A DNA stretch of 64,000 nucleotides from positions 620,001 to 684,000 of the forward strand of contig NZ_CP163518.1 of the NCBI RefSeq assembly GCF_041080625.1, given 5' to 3'. Shown piece by piece: positions 1-8,297 of the stretch. The notes under the pieces were generated by a model. It saw only the letters and a list, made by a program, of their open reading frames with translations. It made no database searches and was not told the DNA's origin. Origin of the DNA: Streptomyces sp. CG1 (GTDB lineage: Bacteria; Actinomycetota; Actinomycetes; Streptomycetales; Streptomycetaceae). A program made the translations under genes and the position numbers. Position 1 is the stretch's first letter, and every line of letters starts with the position of its first letter.

Positions 1-2
1 TT

Positions 3-866
3 GCCAACGTCCGCCTGCCCATCGGCGGCGCGACGCCCTGGGAATCCACCGCGGCGACCCTGGAGGAGTTCCAGGTCCAGGTCGTCGCAGGCACGCCGAC
101 CACACTGTGCTCGCTCGCCGAACGCCTGGCCGGCGCGAACCGGACCCTGCCGGACGTGGACCTGCTGTTCTTCGGCGGGGAATGCCTCTTCGGAGACCAA
201 CTCCCGCTGCTTCGCCAGGCGTTCCCGAATGCCGAGCCGCGCTCTCTCGGATACGCGAGCGTCGACGCGGGGCTCCTCGGCGAGGCCGTGCCCGGTGGGG
301 ATCCGCGCGTGCACCGCGCGTTCACACCGCACACGGTGGTCGAGATCCTCCGCGACGAGACCGACGAACCTGTTGACGGCAACGGCGTACCGGGGCGGCT
401 GGTCGTCACCGATCTCCGCAGGCGGCTCATGCCCGTGCTCCGGTATCCGGCGGGCGACCGGGCCGAGTGGGTGGACCGGGACGCGGGTGTCTTCCGTATC
501 CTCGGGCGCGCCGAGGAAGGCGTGCGGGTCGGCCCCGTCTCCCTCTACACCGACGACGTCCATGACGTTGTCACAGCCGCCGACACCCGCGGCGAAGTGA
601 CCGGTGTGCAACTCGTGGTGCGGCGCCGGGACGGCCGGGACGGCCTGGTGCTGCGGCTCGCGATCGCCGATCCCGGGAAGGCGCCCGGCGCGTTGGAGGA
701 GTCCGTCGTGACGGCGGTCCTCGCCGAACGGCCCTTCTACGCGAGCGCGATCGTCTCCGGGCACGTGAACCCGATCGGCGTCGAATGGGTGCGTCACCAG
801 GATCTCGCGGTCAACTCCCGCTCGGGCAAGCTCATCCGGGTCATCGACGAACGGCCGCACAGGTGA
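3..866 (+). CDS. PaaK-like adenylate-forming enzyme, C-terminal part (5' end outside window)
   Basis: The frame is open from the first bases of the window, so the start and the ATP-binding loop lie upstream. The visible 287 residues look like the second half of a phenylacetate-CoA-ligase/LuxE-type enzyme, which activates a carboxylic acid as an acyl-adenylate. The FGGE motif near position 170, a tyrosine/serine-rich loop after it, and a small C-terminal domain with the VNSRSGKLIRV ending are typical of this fold. The stop overlaps the GTG of the MFS gene, making it the first visible member of a five-gene operon. The acid substrate cannot be read from the sequence. The family is fairly secure; whether it is a CoA ligase or transfers to a carrier protein is not. 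Confidence 0.7.
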   Translation, partial: ANVRLPIGGATPWESTAATLEEFQVQVVAGTPTTLCSLAERLAGANRTLPDVDLLFFGGECLFGDQLPLLRQAFPNAEPRSLGYASVDAGLLGEAVPGGDPRVHRAFTPHTVVEILRDETDEPVDGNGVPGRLVVTDLRRRLMPVLRYPAGDRAEWVDRDAGVFRILGRAEEGVRVGPVSLYTDDVHDVVTAADTRGEVTGVQLVVRRRDGRDGLVLRLAIADPGKAPGALEESVVTAVLAERPFYASAIVSGHVNPIGVEWVRHQDLAVNSRSGKLIRVIDERPHR

Positions 867-2134
867 GGGCGGCGTCTGCGCACGCTCGGCGTCTGCCGCT
901 CGTCCTGCGCAATCCGTCGTTCGGCCAGGTCTGGGCCGGTCAGCTCCTCACCCAGGCGGCGAGCCGCATGTTCCAGGTCGGCGCGGTCTGGTGGCTCGTC
1001 GGTTTCGCGGGCGGCGGGCACCGCGGGCTCGACTCGGGTCTGTTCCTCATGGTGAGCACCCTGCCCGCGGTGTCACTCGCCCCGGTGATCGCCCGCATCG
1101 TCGCGCGACACCCGCACCGCACGGTGCTGGCGGGCGCGGCAACCGTCGCGGGCACGGTGGCCGTTGCGGCGGCCGTCTGGGCCTGCCTCGGGGCCCTGCC
1201 CATGGCCGCCACCTATGCGGTGGGGCTGGTATTGGCCGCCTGTCAGGCGGTCTTCGATCCCTGTCTGACCACGTCGGTGCCGGAACTCGTCGAGGACGCC
1301 GACATCGAGTCGGCCACCGGCTTCGAACTGTCCACCCAGTCCGTCGCCGGACTGTGCGGGGGACTGCTCGGCCCCCTGGTGGTCGACGCGGGCGCACTGG
1401 CCGGCGTCACCGCCGTCTGCGGTGTCGCGTACCTGCTGGCTGCTCTGCTGATCGGCTCGACGCGCTTTCCGCACAGTGCGGCCGGAGACGGCCCGGCACC
1501 CGAGCAGCGCTCGCTGCGCCGGGTACTTGCCGGTCTGCCGTTCATCCGTCGTGTGCTGGTCTGCTTCGCCGCCGCCAACGTCTTCACCACCGCCGTCTAC
1601 GTCGTCATGCCGCTGTACACGCAGGAGGTGCTGCACGCGACCGGCTCGACCGTCGCCTCACTGGAGACGGCCCTCGGTGCGGGCACCCTGCTCGGTTCGT
1701 TCACGGGCGGACGCCTGCCCGGTCGTCCCGTCACGATCGGCAGCGTGTGCCTCACCGTGATGGCCGCGGCCCTCGCGCTGCCGGGCCTGTTCGCCGGACA
1801 TGCGGCGGCCCTCGCGTCGATGGCCGTGGCCGGCTGGTGCGTCGGCGTCATCGGCGTGCGGTTCGTCGCGCTGTTCCAGCGGTTGGTGCCCGCTGACGAC
1901 AAACCAGCCTTCTTCGCGGTCATGCAGGGAGTACTGGGCGCCACCTTCCCTGTGTCCTCGCTCGTGTTCGGCGCTCTGGGCGACCACCTGACAGCCGGCA
2001 CGCTGTGCCTGGTGCAGGGCACCGGACTCGTGCCGGTCGCGCTGGCGCTTTGGTGGCTCGGCAGCCGCGCGAACGCCGCCGGGCAGCACAGGCCGGACGC
2101 ACCGGCCCCGGTACCCGCGGGAGAGGCCTCATGA
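863..2134 (+). CDS. MFS transporter, probable product exporter
   Basis: This is a 423-residue hydrophobic protein with about 12 predicted membrane helices, the usual size for a single major facilitator domain. The mature N-terminus begins near LRNPSFGQVWAGQLLTQ, the typical first helix of the MFS_3/enterobactin-exporter-like group. The GTG start at 863 overlaps the preceding TGA, and its own stop overlaps the next ATG, so translation is probably coupled along the operon. Membership of an operon of acyl-activating enzymes suggests that it exports their product and gives self-protection, but this is inference from context. Confidence 0.85.
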   Translation: MRAASAHARRLPLVLRNPSFGQVWAGQLLTQAASRMFQVGAVWWLVGFAGGGHRGLDSGLFLMVSTLPAVSLAPVIARIVARHPHRTVLAGAATVAGTVAVAAAVWACLGALPMAATYAVGLVLAACQAVFDPCLTTSVPELVEDADIESATGFELSTQSVAGLCGGLLGPLVVDAGALAGVTAVCGVAYLLAALLIGSTRFPHSAAGDGPAPEQRSLRRVLAGLPFIRRVLVCFAAANVFTTAVYVVMPLYTQEVLHATGSTVASLETALGAGTLLGSFTGGRLPGRPVTIGSVCLTVMAAALALPGLFAGHAAALASMAVAGWCVGVIGVRFVALFQRLVPADDKPAFFAVMQGVLGATFPVSSLVFGALGDHLTAGTLCLVQGTGLVPVALALWWLGSRANAAGQHRPDAPAPVPAGEAS

Positions 2135-3261
2135 ACGCCGTCCTCTCCCCCGCGTCCGTCCAGGACATCGCCGAGCTGCGGCAGTTGTACTTCGAGGTGT
2201 ACGGGCATGGCTACCCGGTGCCGCTCGGCAGCGACCCGGTGGTCATGCGCCGGCTGATCACCGACGGCACCGCGCACTGGCTCACCGCCCGCGCCCCCGC
2301 GGGCGACCTGGTCGGTTCCGCGGTCGTCCTGACCGAACCGGGCAGCCGTATCGGCAAACTGGTCGGCCTCGCGGTGCACCCCGGCCATCGCGGCGGCGGT
2401 CTGGCCTCCCGGCTGACCGGGGCAGTCTGCGACGAAGCCTTCGCAACGGGCCTGCTGGACTCCGTGTACGCCACCGTCCGCCTGGTCACCGAAGGTCCGC
2501 AGCAGGTCGTCGTACGCAACGGATTCTGGCCGCTCGGCCTGTTGCCGAACGCCGTCGAGGTCGAGGGTTGCGAGACCCTCGCGCTGTTCGCCCGCTACGC
2601 CGACGGTGTGCTGGAGCACCGGGCACCCGTGGCGAGTGTCCCCGAGCGACTGTCGGCGTTGTTGTCGGCCGCCTCCTGCGGCGTTGGCATCGACTACACG
2701 GGGACTCGGCCCGTCCCCTGCCTCGGTGCGGCCCCCGCCGGCGCCGAACCGATCGAGCTGATCGCGGCCCCGGCCTTCGTGCGGCGCCGCTTCCTGGAGC
2801 TGTTCCCTGCGGCCGACGACCGCTTCTTCCCGCTGCACACGCCCAACGCGGTCCTGGTGGCCGCCGACGGCCGCTTCGAGGCCTATGCCGACCTCGATCC
2901 CGTGGCGGGCAGTTGCGCGCTGGTCGCGGTCCATCCGCGTCCGTCCGCGGTCGCGGGAACCCTGGAGGCGGTGATCGCATCGGTCACGCGGGCCGGCGCC
3001 GACTATGTCGAAGCACTGCTGCCGCTGGCCGACACCGAGGCGCTGGAGGTGTTCCTCGCCTCGGGATTCGTACCGAGCGCGCTCTATCCCGCGATGCGCC
3101 GCATCCAGGACCGGCTCCACGACTACGTCGTGCTCTCGCGCACGAACCGTCAGATCGACTTCCGTACGACCGCTGTCAGCCCGCTGCTCCAGCCGTACCT
3201 CGGTGCCTACCTGAGTGCCTGGACCACCACCTACCTGCCCCTTCACGAGGTGTCCCGATGA
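2131..3261 (+). CDS. GNAT-family N-acyltransferase, two-domain
   Basis: This protein of 376 residues starts at an ATG overlapping the MFS stop. The first 150 residues contain a GNAT acetyl-CoA binding pattern (VGLAVHPGHRGGGLASRL, about residues 80-97, matching the R/Q-x-x-G-x-G/A loop). The second half repeats a weaker GNAT-like fold, so this is probably a tandem or N-terminally active GNAT. It would acylate an amine in the pathway made by the flanking adenylating enzymes. Its size is about twice that of a single-domain GNAT. The family call is good; the substrate is unknown. Confidence 0.75.
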   Translation: MNAVLSPASVQDIAELRQLYFEVYGHGYPVPLGSDPVVMRRLITDGTAHWLTARAPAGDLVGSAVVLTEPGSRIGKLVGLAVHPGHRGGGLASRLTGAVCDEAFATGLLDSVYATVRLVTEGPQQVVVRNGFWPLGLLPNAVEVEGCETLALFARYADGVLEHRAPVASVPERLSALLSAASCGVGIDYTGTRPVPCLGAAPAGAEPIELIAAPAFVRRRFLELFPAADDRFFPLHTPNAVLVAADGRFEAYADLDPVAGSCALVAVHPRPSAVAGTLEAVIASVTRAGADYVEALLPLADTEALEVFLASGFVPSALYPAMRRIQDRLHDYVVLSRTNRQIDFRTTAVSPLLQPYLGAYLSAWTTTYLPLHEVSR

Positions 3262-4424
3262 ACCCCCATCTCGCCCCCGTCGAGGTCCCCGACCCGGCGG
3301 AGCTCGGCCATGTGCAGCGTCTGTGCGACCTGGCGGAGCCGTACGCCGGCGGCCCCGACGCCGATGCGCTGTTCGCGGCCGCGATGGCGGAGGCCAACGC
3401 CTGGCACGCCCGCCGCTCCCCCTTCTTCGCCGCCCTGCTCGAGGATCCAGCCGAAGCACCCGCTCCCACGGTCGGCGACGGCGTCCGCACCCCGCTCGTG
3501 CCCGCCGCCTTCTTCAAGCGTCATGAGGTGCTCTCGGTCCCGCGCGACGAGGTGTTCCTGCATCTGACCTCGTCGGGCACCACAGGCCAGAAGTCACAGA
3601 TGTTCTTCGACGAGTGGACCATCCGCTCGGCGCAGCGCATGGTGGCCCGGATCTTCGACCACTACGGCTGGATCACCCCCGCACAGCCGGTCAACTACCT
3701 GCTCTACAGCTACGAGCCTGCTCCGGCGCTGAAACTGGGCACGTCGTTCACCGACAACTATCTGTGCGACTTCGCCCCGGCCCGGCACACCACACACGCT
3801 CTGCGGAACACCGGCTCCGGCCACGAGTTCGACGTGAACGGCTGCATCGCGGCGCTCCAGCGCTACGCCGAGGACGACGTGCCGGTCCGCATCCTGGGCT
3901 TCCCCGCGTTCTTGTACTTCACCCTGGAACGGATGCGGGCGATGGGGCTGCCGCCCCTGCGGCTGCCCGAAGGGTCGCTGGTGGTGCTCGGCGGCGGCTG
4001 GAAGGGGCACGCCGACCGGCAGATCGGCAAGGACGCCTTCTACGCGGAGGTCACCGACCGCCTCGGGATCCCCGCGGAGCGTGTCCGCGACACGTTCGGC
4101 TCCGTCGAGCACTGCGTGCCGTACATCGAGTGTGCCCGTCACCGGCTCCATGTGCCGGTGTGGTCCCGAGCGGCTGTCCGTGACACCGGGACGCTGCGTC
4201 CACTGCCGTACGGCGATCGTGGCTTCCTGCACCTGGTCAGCCCCTACATCACCTCGGTGCCCGCGCACAGCGTGGTGATGGGCGACCTCGCGTCGCTCCA
4301 TCCCGGCGAGGAGTGCCCCTGTCCGCTGTCCACCGACTGGTTCACCGTGCACGGCCGTGCCGGAGTGAGCCGCAACCGCAGCTGCGCGGTCGCCGCCGCC
4401 GAACTGATGAAGGGAATGTCGTGA
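3258..4424 (+). CDS. LuxE-type acyl-activating enzyme (acyl-protein synthetase family)
   Basis: This 388-residue protein begins at an ATG overlapping the GNAT stop. It has the adenylation loop TSSGTTGQKSQ (about residues 105-115), a YLLYSYEP segment and a LVVLGGGWKGH motif, all characteristic of LuxE/PaaK relatives. LuxE enzymes activate a fatty acid as acyl-AMP and hold it as an acyl-enzyme for reduction by LuxC. The next gene starts with a LuxC-type reductase, so the pair very likely converts an acid to an aldehyde. Luciferase genes (luxAB) are not visible, so light production is not implied. It ends in a GTGA overlap with the reductase gene. Confidence 0.85.
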   Translation: MNPHLAPVEVPDPAELGHVQRLCDLAEPYAGGPDADALFAAAMAEANAWHARRSPFFAALLEDPAEAPAPTVGDGVRTPLVPAAFFKRHEVLSVPRDEVFLHLTSSGTTGQKSQMFFDEWTIRSAQRMVARIFDHYGWITPAQPVNYLLYSYEPAPALKLGTSFTDNYLCDFAPARHTTHALRNTGSGHEFDVNGCIAALQRYAEDDVPVRILGFPAFLYFTLERMRAMGLPPLRLPEGSLVVLGGGWKGHADRQIGKDAFYAEVTDRLGIPAERVRDTFGSVEHCVPYIECARHRLHVPVWSRAAVRDTGTLRPLPYGDRGFLHLVSPYITSVPAHSVVMGDLASLHPGEECPCPLSTDWFTVHGRAGVSRNRSCAVAAAELMKGMS

Positions 4425-6925
4425 TCAACTCCGTACTCCACCTCTGGCAGGGCGAGTTCGTCGACGACGCCGAAACCGGCCGGCGGCTCGCCGGGCTGCC
4501 CGAGCTGGCCGGGCAGGTCCTGAACCGCCCCCTGCCCACCGACGTGGTGCTCGGCGCCTGTGCCGCGGTCAGCCGTGACCTGGCCGATCCCACCTCCACG
4601 CTGTACGGCCGGCTGGCCGGGCAGCTGCCCGCGGACGAGGGCCCGGCCCTCCTGGCCGAGCTGGCGACCGCACTGACCCGGGAGGCGCTGGAACGCAAGC
4701 TGCGGCGGGAGCTGGGCGGCCTGCGCCCGGAACGGCTGACCCGGCCGGACGCCCGCGAGACGGTGTACGAGGCCTGGGCACCCGTCGGCCTGCTGGTGCA
4801 CATCGCGCCGGGCAACGCCGCGGCCGTGGCACCACTGAGCGTCGTAGAGGGACTGCTGGCCGGCAACCTGAACGTGCTGAAGACCAGCAGCTCCGACTCG
4901 GCCCTCGCCCTCGACGTGCTCGCCGCTCTCGGTGCGGCCGACCCGTCCGGACTGATCGCCGAGCGCGTCATCGCCCTGCGTTTCTCCTCCGCGCGCCGCG
5001 AGTGGCTGGAAGCGGTCTGCGGGCCGGCGGACGGGATCGCGGTGTGGGGCGGCGAGGACGCGGTGCGCGCGGCGGGCGAACTGGCCCAGCCCGGTTGCCG
5101 GGTGGTCGAGTGGGGTCACCGGATCTCCTTCGCCTACCTGACCCGGCGGGCCGCGTCCGAGGACGAGGTGCTCGACACGCTCGCCGAAGACGTCTGCCGC
5201 TACGAACAGCAGGCGTGTTCCAGCCCGCAGGTGGTGTATCTCGACACGGAGGAAAGCCAGGAACTCTTCGCGTTCGCCGGCCGGTTCGCCGAGCGGCTGG
5301 CGAAGGTGTCCGACGGGCGTCAGGCGCCTGCACCGGGTCCCGCCGAGCAGGCGGAGATCACCACGGTGCAGCAGCTCGCCCGGCTCGAACAACACCTGGG
5401 CCTCACCCGTGTGTTCGCCGCCGAGGACGGATCCTGGCGGGTCCTCGCCGACACGCGTGCCGCACTGGACGCCTCCCCGCTGCATCGCAGTGTCTGGGTC
5501 AAGCCACTCCCCCGGCACGCGATCACCGCGACCCTACGGCCGATGCGCCGCTATCTGCAGACCGCCGCGATCGGCGGCGACCGCGCGGAGGTGGCCGAGC
5601 TCTCCCGCGCGATGTTCGCTGCGGGCGTCACCCGCGTCACCCCGGTCGGCTCCATGCTGGAGAGCTACGAGGGCGAACCACACGACGGTGTCTACGCGTT
5701 GCAGCGCTACAGCCGCAGGGTGAGCGTGCGCGCCGCGGACGCGGCCTTCCGCACGGTGCCCTGTCTGGACGACCTGGTGGCACCACCGGTGCTGCCCCCT
5801 GCGCCGGACGCGCCGCTCCTCGGCAAGGAGGGCGTGCAGCGCGAGCTCGCCACCTTGGACCCGCGCCACGCGCACCTGTACTTCCGCAGCGGTGGCTCCA
5901 CGGGCGCACCCGCACTGTCGGTGTTCACCTGCGACGACTACGACAACCAGATGCGCGCCGCGGCGGACGGCCTGCTCGCAGCCGGCTTCGACCCGGCACG
6001 GGACCGGGCGGCCAACCTCTTCTACAGCGGCGGCATGTACGGAAGCTTCATCAGCTTCTTCTCCATCCTGGAACGCCTGAACGCCACCCAGTTCCCGATC
6101 GCCGCAGGCCCCGACCACGCCATGGTCGCCGAGGCACTGATCGCTCACCGGGCCGACACCCTCTTCGGTATGCCGTCCTACCTGTGGCAGCTGCTGCACG
6201 CCGAGTCCGACCGGCTGCGCGCCTACGGCGGCATCCGCAAGGTGTTCTACGGCGGCGAGCACTTCACCGCCGAACAACGCCGGGTGCTCACCGAGGACTT
6301 CGGGGTGGAGGTGATCCGTTCCGCGGCCTACGGCAGCACCGACCTCGGACCTCTGGGCTACCAGTGCGCGTCCTCCGGTGGCTCGGTCCACCATGTGCTG
6401 ACCGACCTGCACACGCTGGAGATCCTGGATCCGCGGGAGGACCGGCCGGTGTCTGCGGGGGAACCGGGCCGACTGGTGTTCACCTCCCGGGCCCGGGTCG
6501 GCCAGCGCCTGGAGCGCTACGAGATCGGTGATCTGGGACGTGCGGTGGAGGGCACCTGTGCCTGCGGCAGCACCGTGCCGCGCCTGGAACTGCTCGGGCG
6601 CTACGGCGATGTGGTGCGCGTGGGCACGTATTTCGTCAACTACCGGTGGATCGTACGGGCGTTGGAGGAGCGGCTCGCCTATCACGGCGAGGTGCAGCTG
6701 ACGGTGGCGCCCGGCACCGACCGGGAGCAGCTGACAGTCCGGCTCGACGAGCAGTACGCCCCCGACCCCGGCGTCACCCACGCCGCGGTCACCGCAGAAG
6801 TCCCCGAGGTGGCCTCGGCGATCGAGGAGGGCTTGCTGTCCCTCGCCGTACAGAACGTACGAAGGGAGACCTTCGAGCGCACCGCCATCAGCGGCAAGCT
6901 TCGCACGGTCGTCGACCTGCGCTGA
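4421..6925 (+). CDS. LuxC-type acyl-CoA reductase fused to a PaaK/LuxE-like adenylating domain
   Basis: A single uninterrupted 834-residue frame carries two enzymes. Residues 1 to about 440 resemble LuxC acyl reductases: the APVGLLVHIAPGNAA cofactor-binding stretch near residues 123-137, and a candidate nucleophile Cys266 in EQQACSSPQ. Residues from about 455 resemble PaaK/LuxE adenylating enzymes: the LYFRSGGSTGAP loop near 485-496, the FYGGEHF motif, a Cys-x-Cys pair (CACGS), and a C-terminal lid ending in SGKLRTVVDL. LuxC alone is usually about 480 residues, so this is a true domain fusion. With the upstream LuxE it could activate and reduce one acid while loading a second. GTG start overlaps the LuxE stop. 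I see no downstream gene in this operon. Confidence 0.85.
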   Translation: MINSVLHLWQGEFVDDAETGRRLAGLPELAGQVLNRPLPTDVVLGACAAVSRDLADPTSTLYGRLAGQLPADEGPALLAELATALTREALERKLRRELGGLRPERLTRPDARETVYEAWAPVGLLVHIAPGNAAAVAPLSVVEGLLAGNLNVLKTSSSDSALALDVLAALGAADPSGLIAERVIALRFSSARREWLEAVCGPADGIAVWGGEDAVRAAGELAQPGCRVVEWGHRISFAYLTRRAASEDEVLDTLAEDVCRYEQQACSSPQVVYLDTEESQELFAFAGRFAERLAKVSDGRQAPAPGPAEQAEITTVQQLARLEQHLGLTRVFAAEDGSWRVLADTRAALDASPLHRSVWVKPLPRHAITATLRPMRRYLQTAAIGGDRAEVAELSRAMFAAGVTRVTPVGSMLESYEGEPHDGVYALQRYSRRVSVRAADAAFRTVPCLDDLVAPPVLPPAPDAPLLGKEGVQRELATLDPRHAHLYFRSGGSTGAPALSVFTCDDYDNQMRAAADGLLAAGFDPARDRAANLFYSGGMYGSFISFFSILERLNATQFPIAAGPDHAMVAEALIAHRADTLFGMPSYLWQLLHAESDRLRAYGGIRKVFYGGEHFTAEQRRVLTEDFGVEVIRSAAYGSTDLGPLGYQCASSGGSVHHVLTDLHTLEILDPREDRPVSAGEPGRLVFTSRARVGQRLERYEIGDLGRAVEGTCACGSTVPRLELLGRYGDVVRVGTYFVNYRWIVRALEERLAYHGEVQLTVAPGTDREQLTVRLDEQYAPDPGVTHAAVTAEVPEVASAIEEGLLSLAVQNVRRETFERTAISGKLRTVVDLR

Positions 6926-6926
6926 G

Positions 6927-7096
6927 ACGGTCTCATCGGTGAGCAGGGCGTTGCGGGCCAGGCAGCCCGCCGCGCGGTTGTCGGCCTCGTTCAGGAGCAC
7001 GCTGCTGTCCCCACTTTGTCGACCTTCCGGGCGCCGGTCTGCGCCCGGACCTGGTCGACGTACGCGCCGAAGCGGCCGGAGAGCGTTTCGGGACCC
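6927..7096 (-). pseudogene. possible lipase/esterase remnant
   Basis: On the minus strand the peptide FGAYVDQVRAQTGARKVDKVG resembles the segment just before the GHSQGG nucleophile elbow of secreted lipases. The match then stops, and a second frame gives a C-terminal-looking ARNALLTDETV. This would fit an internally deleted esterase gene. It is short, the active-site serine is absent and no start is present. It could instead be chance similarity. Confidence 0.3.
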
Positions 7097-7756
7097 TCAT
7101 TCCCGCGTGTCTTGCCGGCTCGGCCCGTAACAGGCGCTCGCCGCTCCGGTGATCAGCGCCCAGTAGCGGTCGCCGAACGACCAGTGCCACCACTCCGTGG
7201 GGTAGTTCACCAGGCCCACGGCCGTCAGCGCGCGACGCATGATCTCCCGGTGCGTGCGCGCCTGCTCGCCGATCCCGGCAGCGTCGGTGTAGCAGGCGCC
7301 GGCGCTCTCCTCCGGGGTCGCGTTCATAGGCGTGCCCAGATCGAGCTCGCGGCCGTCCGCATCCACGAGTGTCAGATCCACCGCTGCTCCCGCGCTGTGC
7401 GGCGCGATCTCCGGTGGTGACACGAAGCGGCTCGCCGCCGACCGGATCTGCTCGTCGGTCCATCCGGGCTGCTCAGCTCGCAGTCTCGCCGCGTATTTCT
7501 CGAAGTAGCGGCGCTGCAGCCCCGGGGGACGATAGCCCTCGACCACCAGGAACCTCAGGCCGGCGGGCAGGCGCGCCTGCGCCTGGAGCAGCCGCTCCAG
7601 CACGCCTTCCCGAAGGTAGAAGAAGGCGTCCGAGTCACCCTGCTTCCGCAGGTCCACATGGAGTGGCCTCCTCCGGACATCGATCAGCGGCTCACCGCAC
7701 TCGTGCACGGGGACGGCTGCCACCCGTGGATCCGACATCAAAACGATCTCGCTCAT
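7097..7756 (-). CDS. VanX-like D-Ala-D-Ala dipeptidase (peptidase M15D)
   Basis: This 219-residue protein has the complete VanX zinc-peptidase signature: EGYRP (Arg76), PHSAGAAVD (His120, Asp127), and EWWHW (Glu188, His191). These correspond to the transition-state arginine, two zinc ligands, the general base and the third zinc ligand of VanX, and the length fits the family. It hydrolyses D-alanyl-D-alanine. No vanH or vanA neighbours are present, so a housekeeping cell-wall recycling role is more likely than glycopeptide resistance. The ATG at 7756 starts MSEIVLMSDP. Confidence 0.88.
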   Translation of the reverse strand: MSEIVLMSDPRVAAVPVHECGEPLIDVRRRPLHVDLRKQGDSDAFFYLREGVLERLLQAQARLPAGLRFLVVEGYRPPGLQRRYFEKYAARLRAEQPGWTDEQIRSAASRFVSPPEIAPHSAGAAVDLTLVDADGRELDLGTPMNATPEESAGACYTDAAGIGEQARTHREIMRRALTAVGLVNYPTEWWHWSFGDRYWALITGAASACYGPSRQDTRE

Positions 7757-7796
7757 GCTGCGATGATCTCGCAGGTGCTTGCGGAGCCGTCAGCGC

Positions 7797-8273
7797 TCAA
7801 CGGGAACTGACGGGTGCCCAGAGCTGGTCGGCCTCGCCCGCGGCCAGGCTTCCCCGGTAGACGTCGATCTTGCGGTCGATCATCTTCAGGTTCTCCTGGA
7901 TCGACGCGAGCCTGGCCAGGATGTCGGCGCGGTGGGCTTCCAGGAGGGCGAGCCGCTCCGCTTCGTTGCCCGATCCCGCGGCTACCAGTTCGGCGTACTG
8001 ACGGATACCTCTGATGGGCATGCCGGTGGCGCGCAACTTGGTGCAGATGGTGATCCACTTGAGGTCGAGTTCCCGGTACCGGCGACGGCCGCCGCTCGTG
8101 CGGTCAACCGGGCTGATGACCAGGCCGGCTCGCTCGTAGTACCGAAGCGTGTGCACGCTCACCCCGGTGCGGCGGGCCGCCTCGGCGATGGTCAGGCCTT
8201 CTGGGGGTACGGCGCCATGGTCCGTCTTCGACTCGGCGGCGTCGGATGCTGGCTGCGATTTGATTTCGAGCAC
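7797..8273 (-). CDS. MerR-family transcriptional regulator
   Basis: This 158-residue protein has an N-terminal winged HTH (LTIAEAARRTGVSVHTLRYYERAGL, given here as separate motifs LTIAEAARRTG and TLRYYERAGL), a dimerising coiled coil (about residues 95-140) and no long effector domain. It is divergent from the DHA2 transporter gene, and the 19-bp-spaced promoter at 8260-8290 overlaps its start. It probably senses a small molecule and activates the transporter. The only upstream start before the HTH is the GTG at 8273, which puts an unusual Ser/Asp/Lys tail of about 25 residues before the HTH. Confidence 0.85.
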   Translation of the reverse strand: MLEIKSQPASDAAESKTDHGAVPPEGLTIAEAARRTGVSVHTLRYYERAGLVISPVDRTSGGRRRYRELDLKWITICTKLRATGMPIRGIRQYAELVAAGSGNEAERLALLEAHRADILARLASIQENLKMIDRKIDVYRGSLAAGEADQLWAPVSSR

Positions 8274-8290
8274 GCTCTAAATCCTAGCGT
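8260..8290 (+). promoter_or_regulatory. MerR-type promoter with 19-bp spacer for the DHA2 transporter gene
   Basis: A TTGATT -35 element (8260-8265) and a TAGCGT -10 element (8285-8290) are separated by 19 bp. The spacer contains the GAGC-AC-GCTC inverted repeat. Overlong spacers with a central palindrome are the hallmark of promoters activated by MerR proteins through DNA distortion. It lies directly upstream of the transporter start and over the start of the divergent merR gene. Confidence 0.6.
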
Positions 8291-8297
8291 CGTGGCC

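Noticed and set aside
1597..3459. 620-codon open frame on the minus strand opposite the MFS, GNAT and LuxE genes
   Set aside because: It is the antisense shadow of GC-biased codons. The product is arginine- and glycine-rich, crosses three real genes and matches no family.
3258..6925. Bacterial luciferase (lux) operon
   Set aside because: LuxE and LuxC relatives are present but no luxA, luxB or luxD homologue is visible, so bioluminescence is not supported.
7097..7756. Glycopeptide-resistance cluster around the VanX-like gene
   Set aside because: No VanH dehydrogenase, VanA ligase or VanRS two-component system is adjacent.
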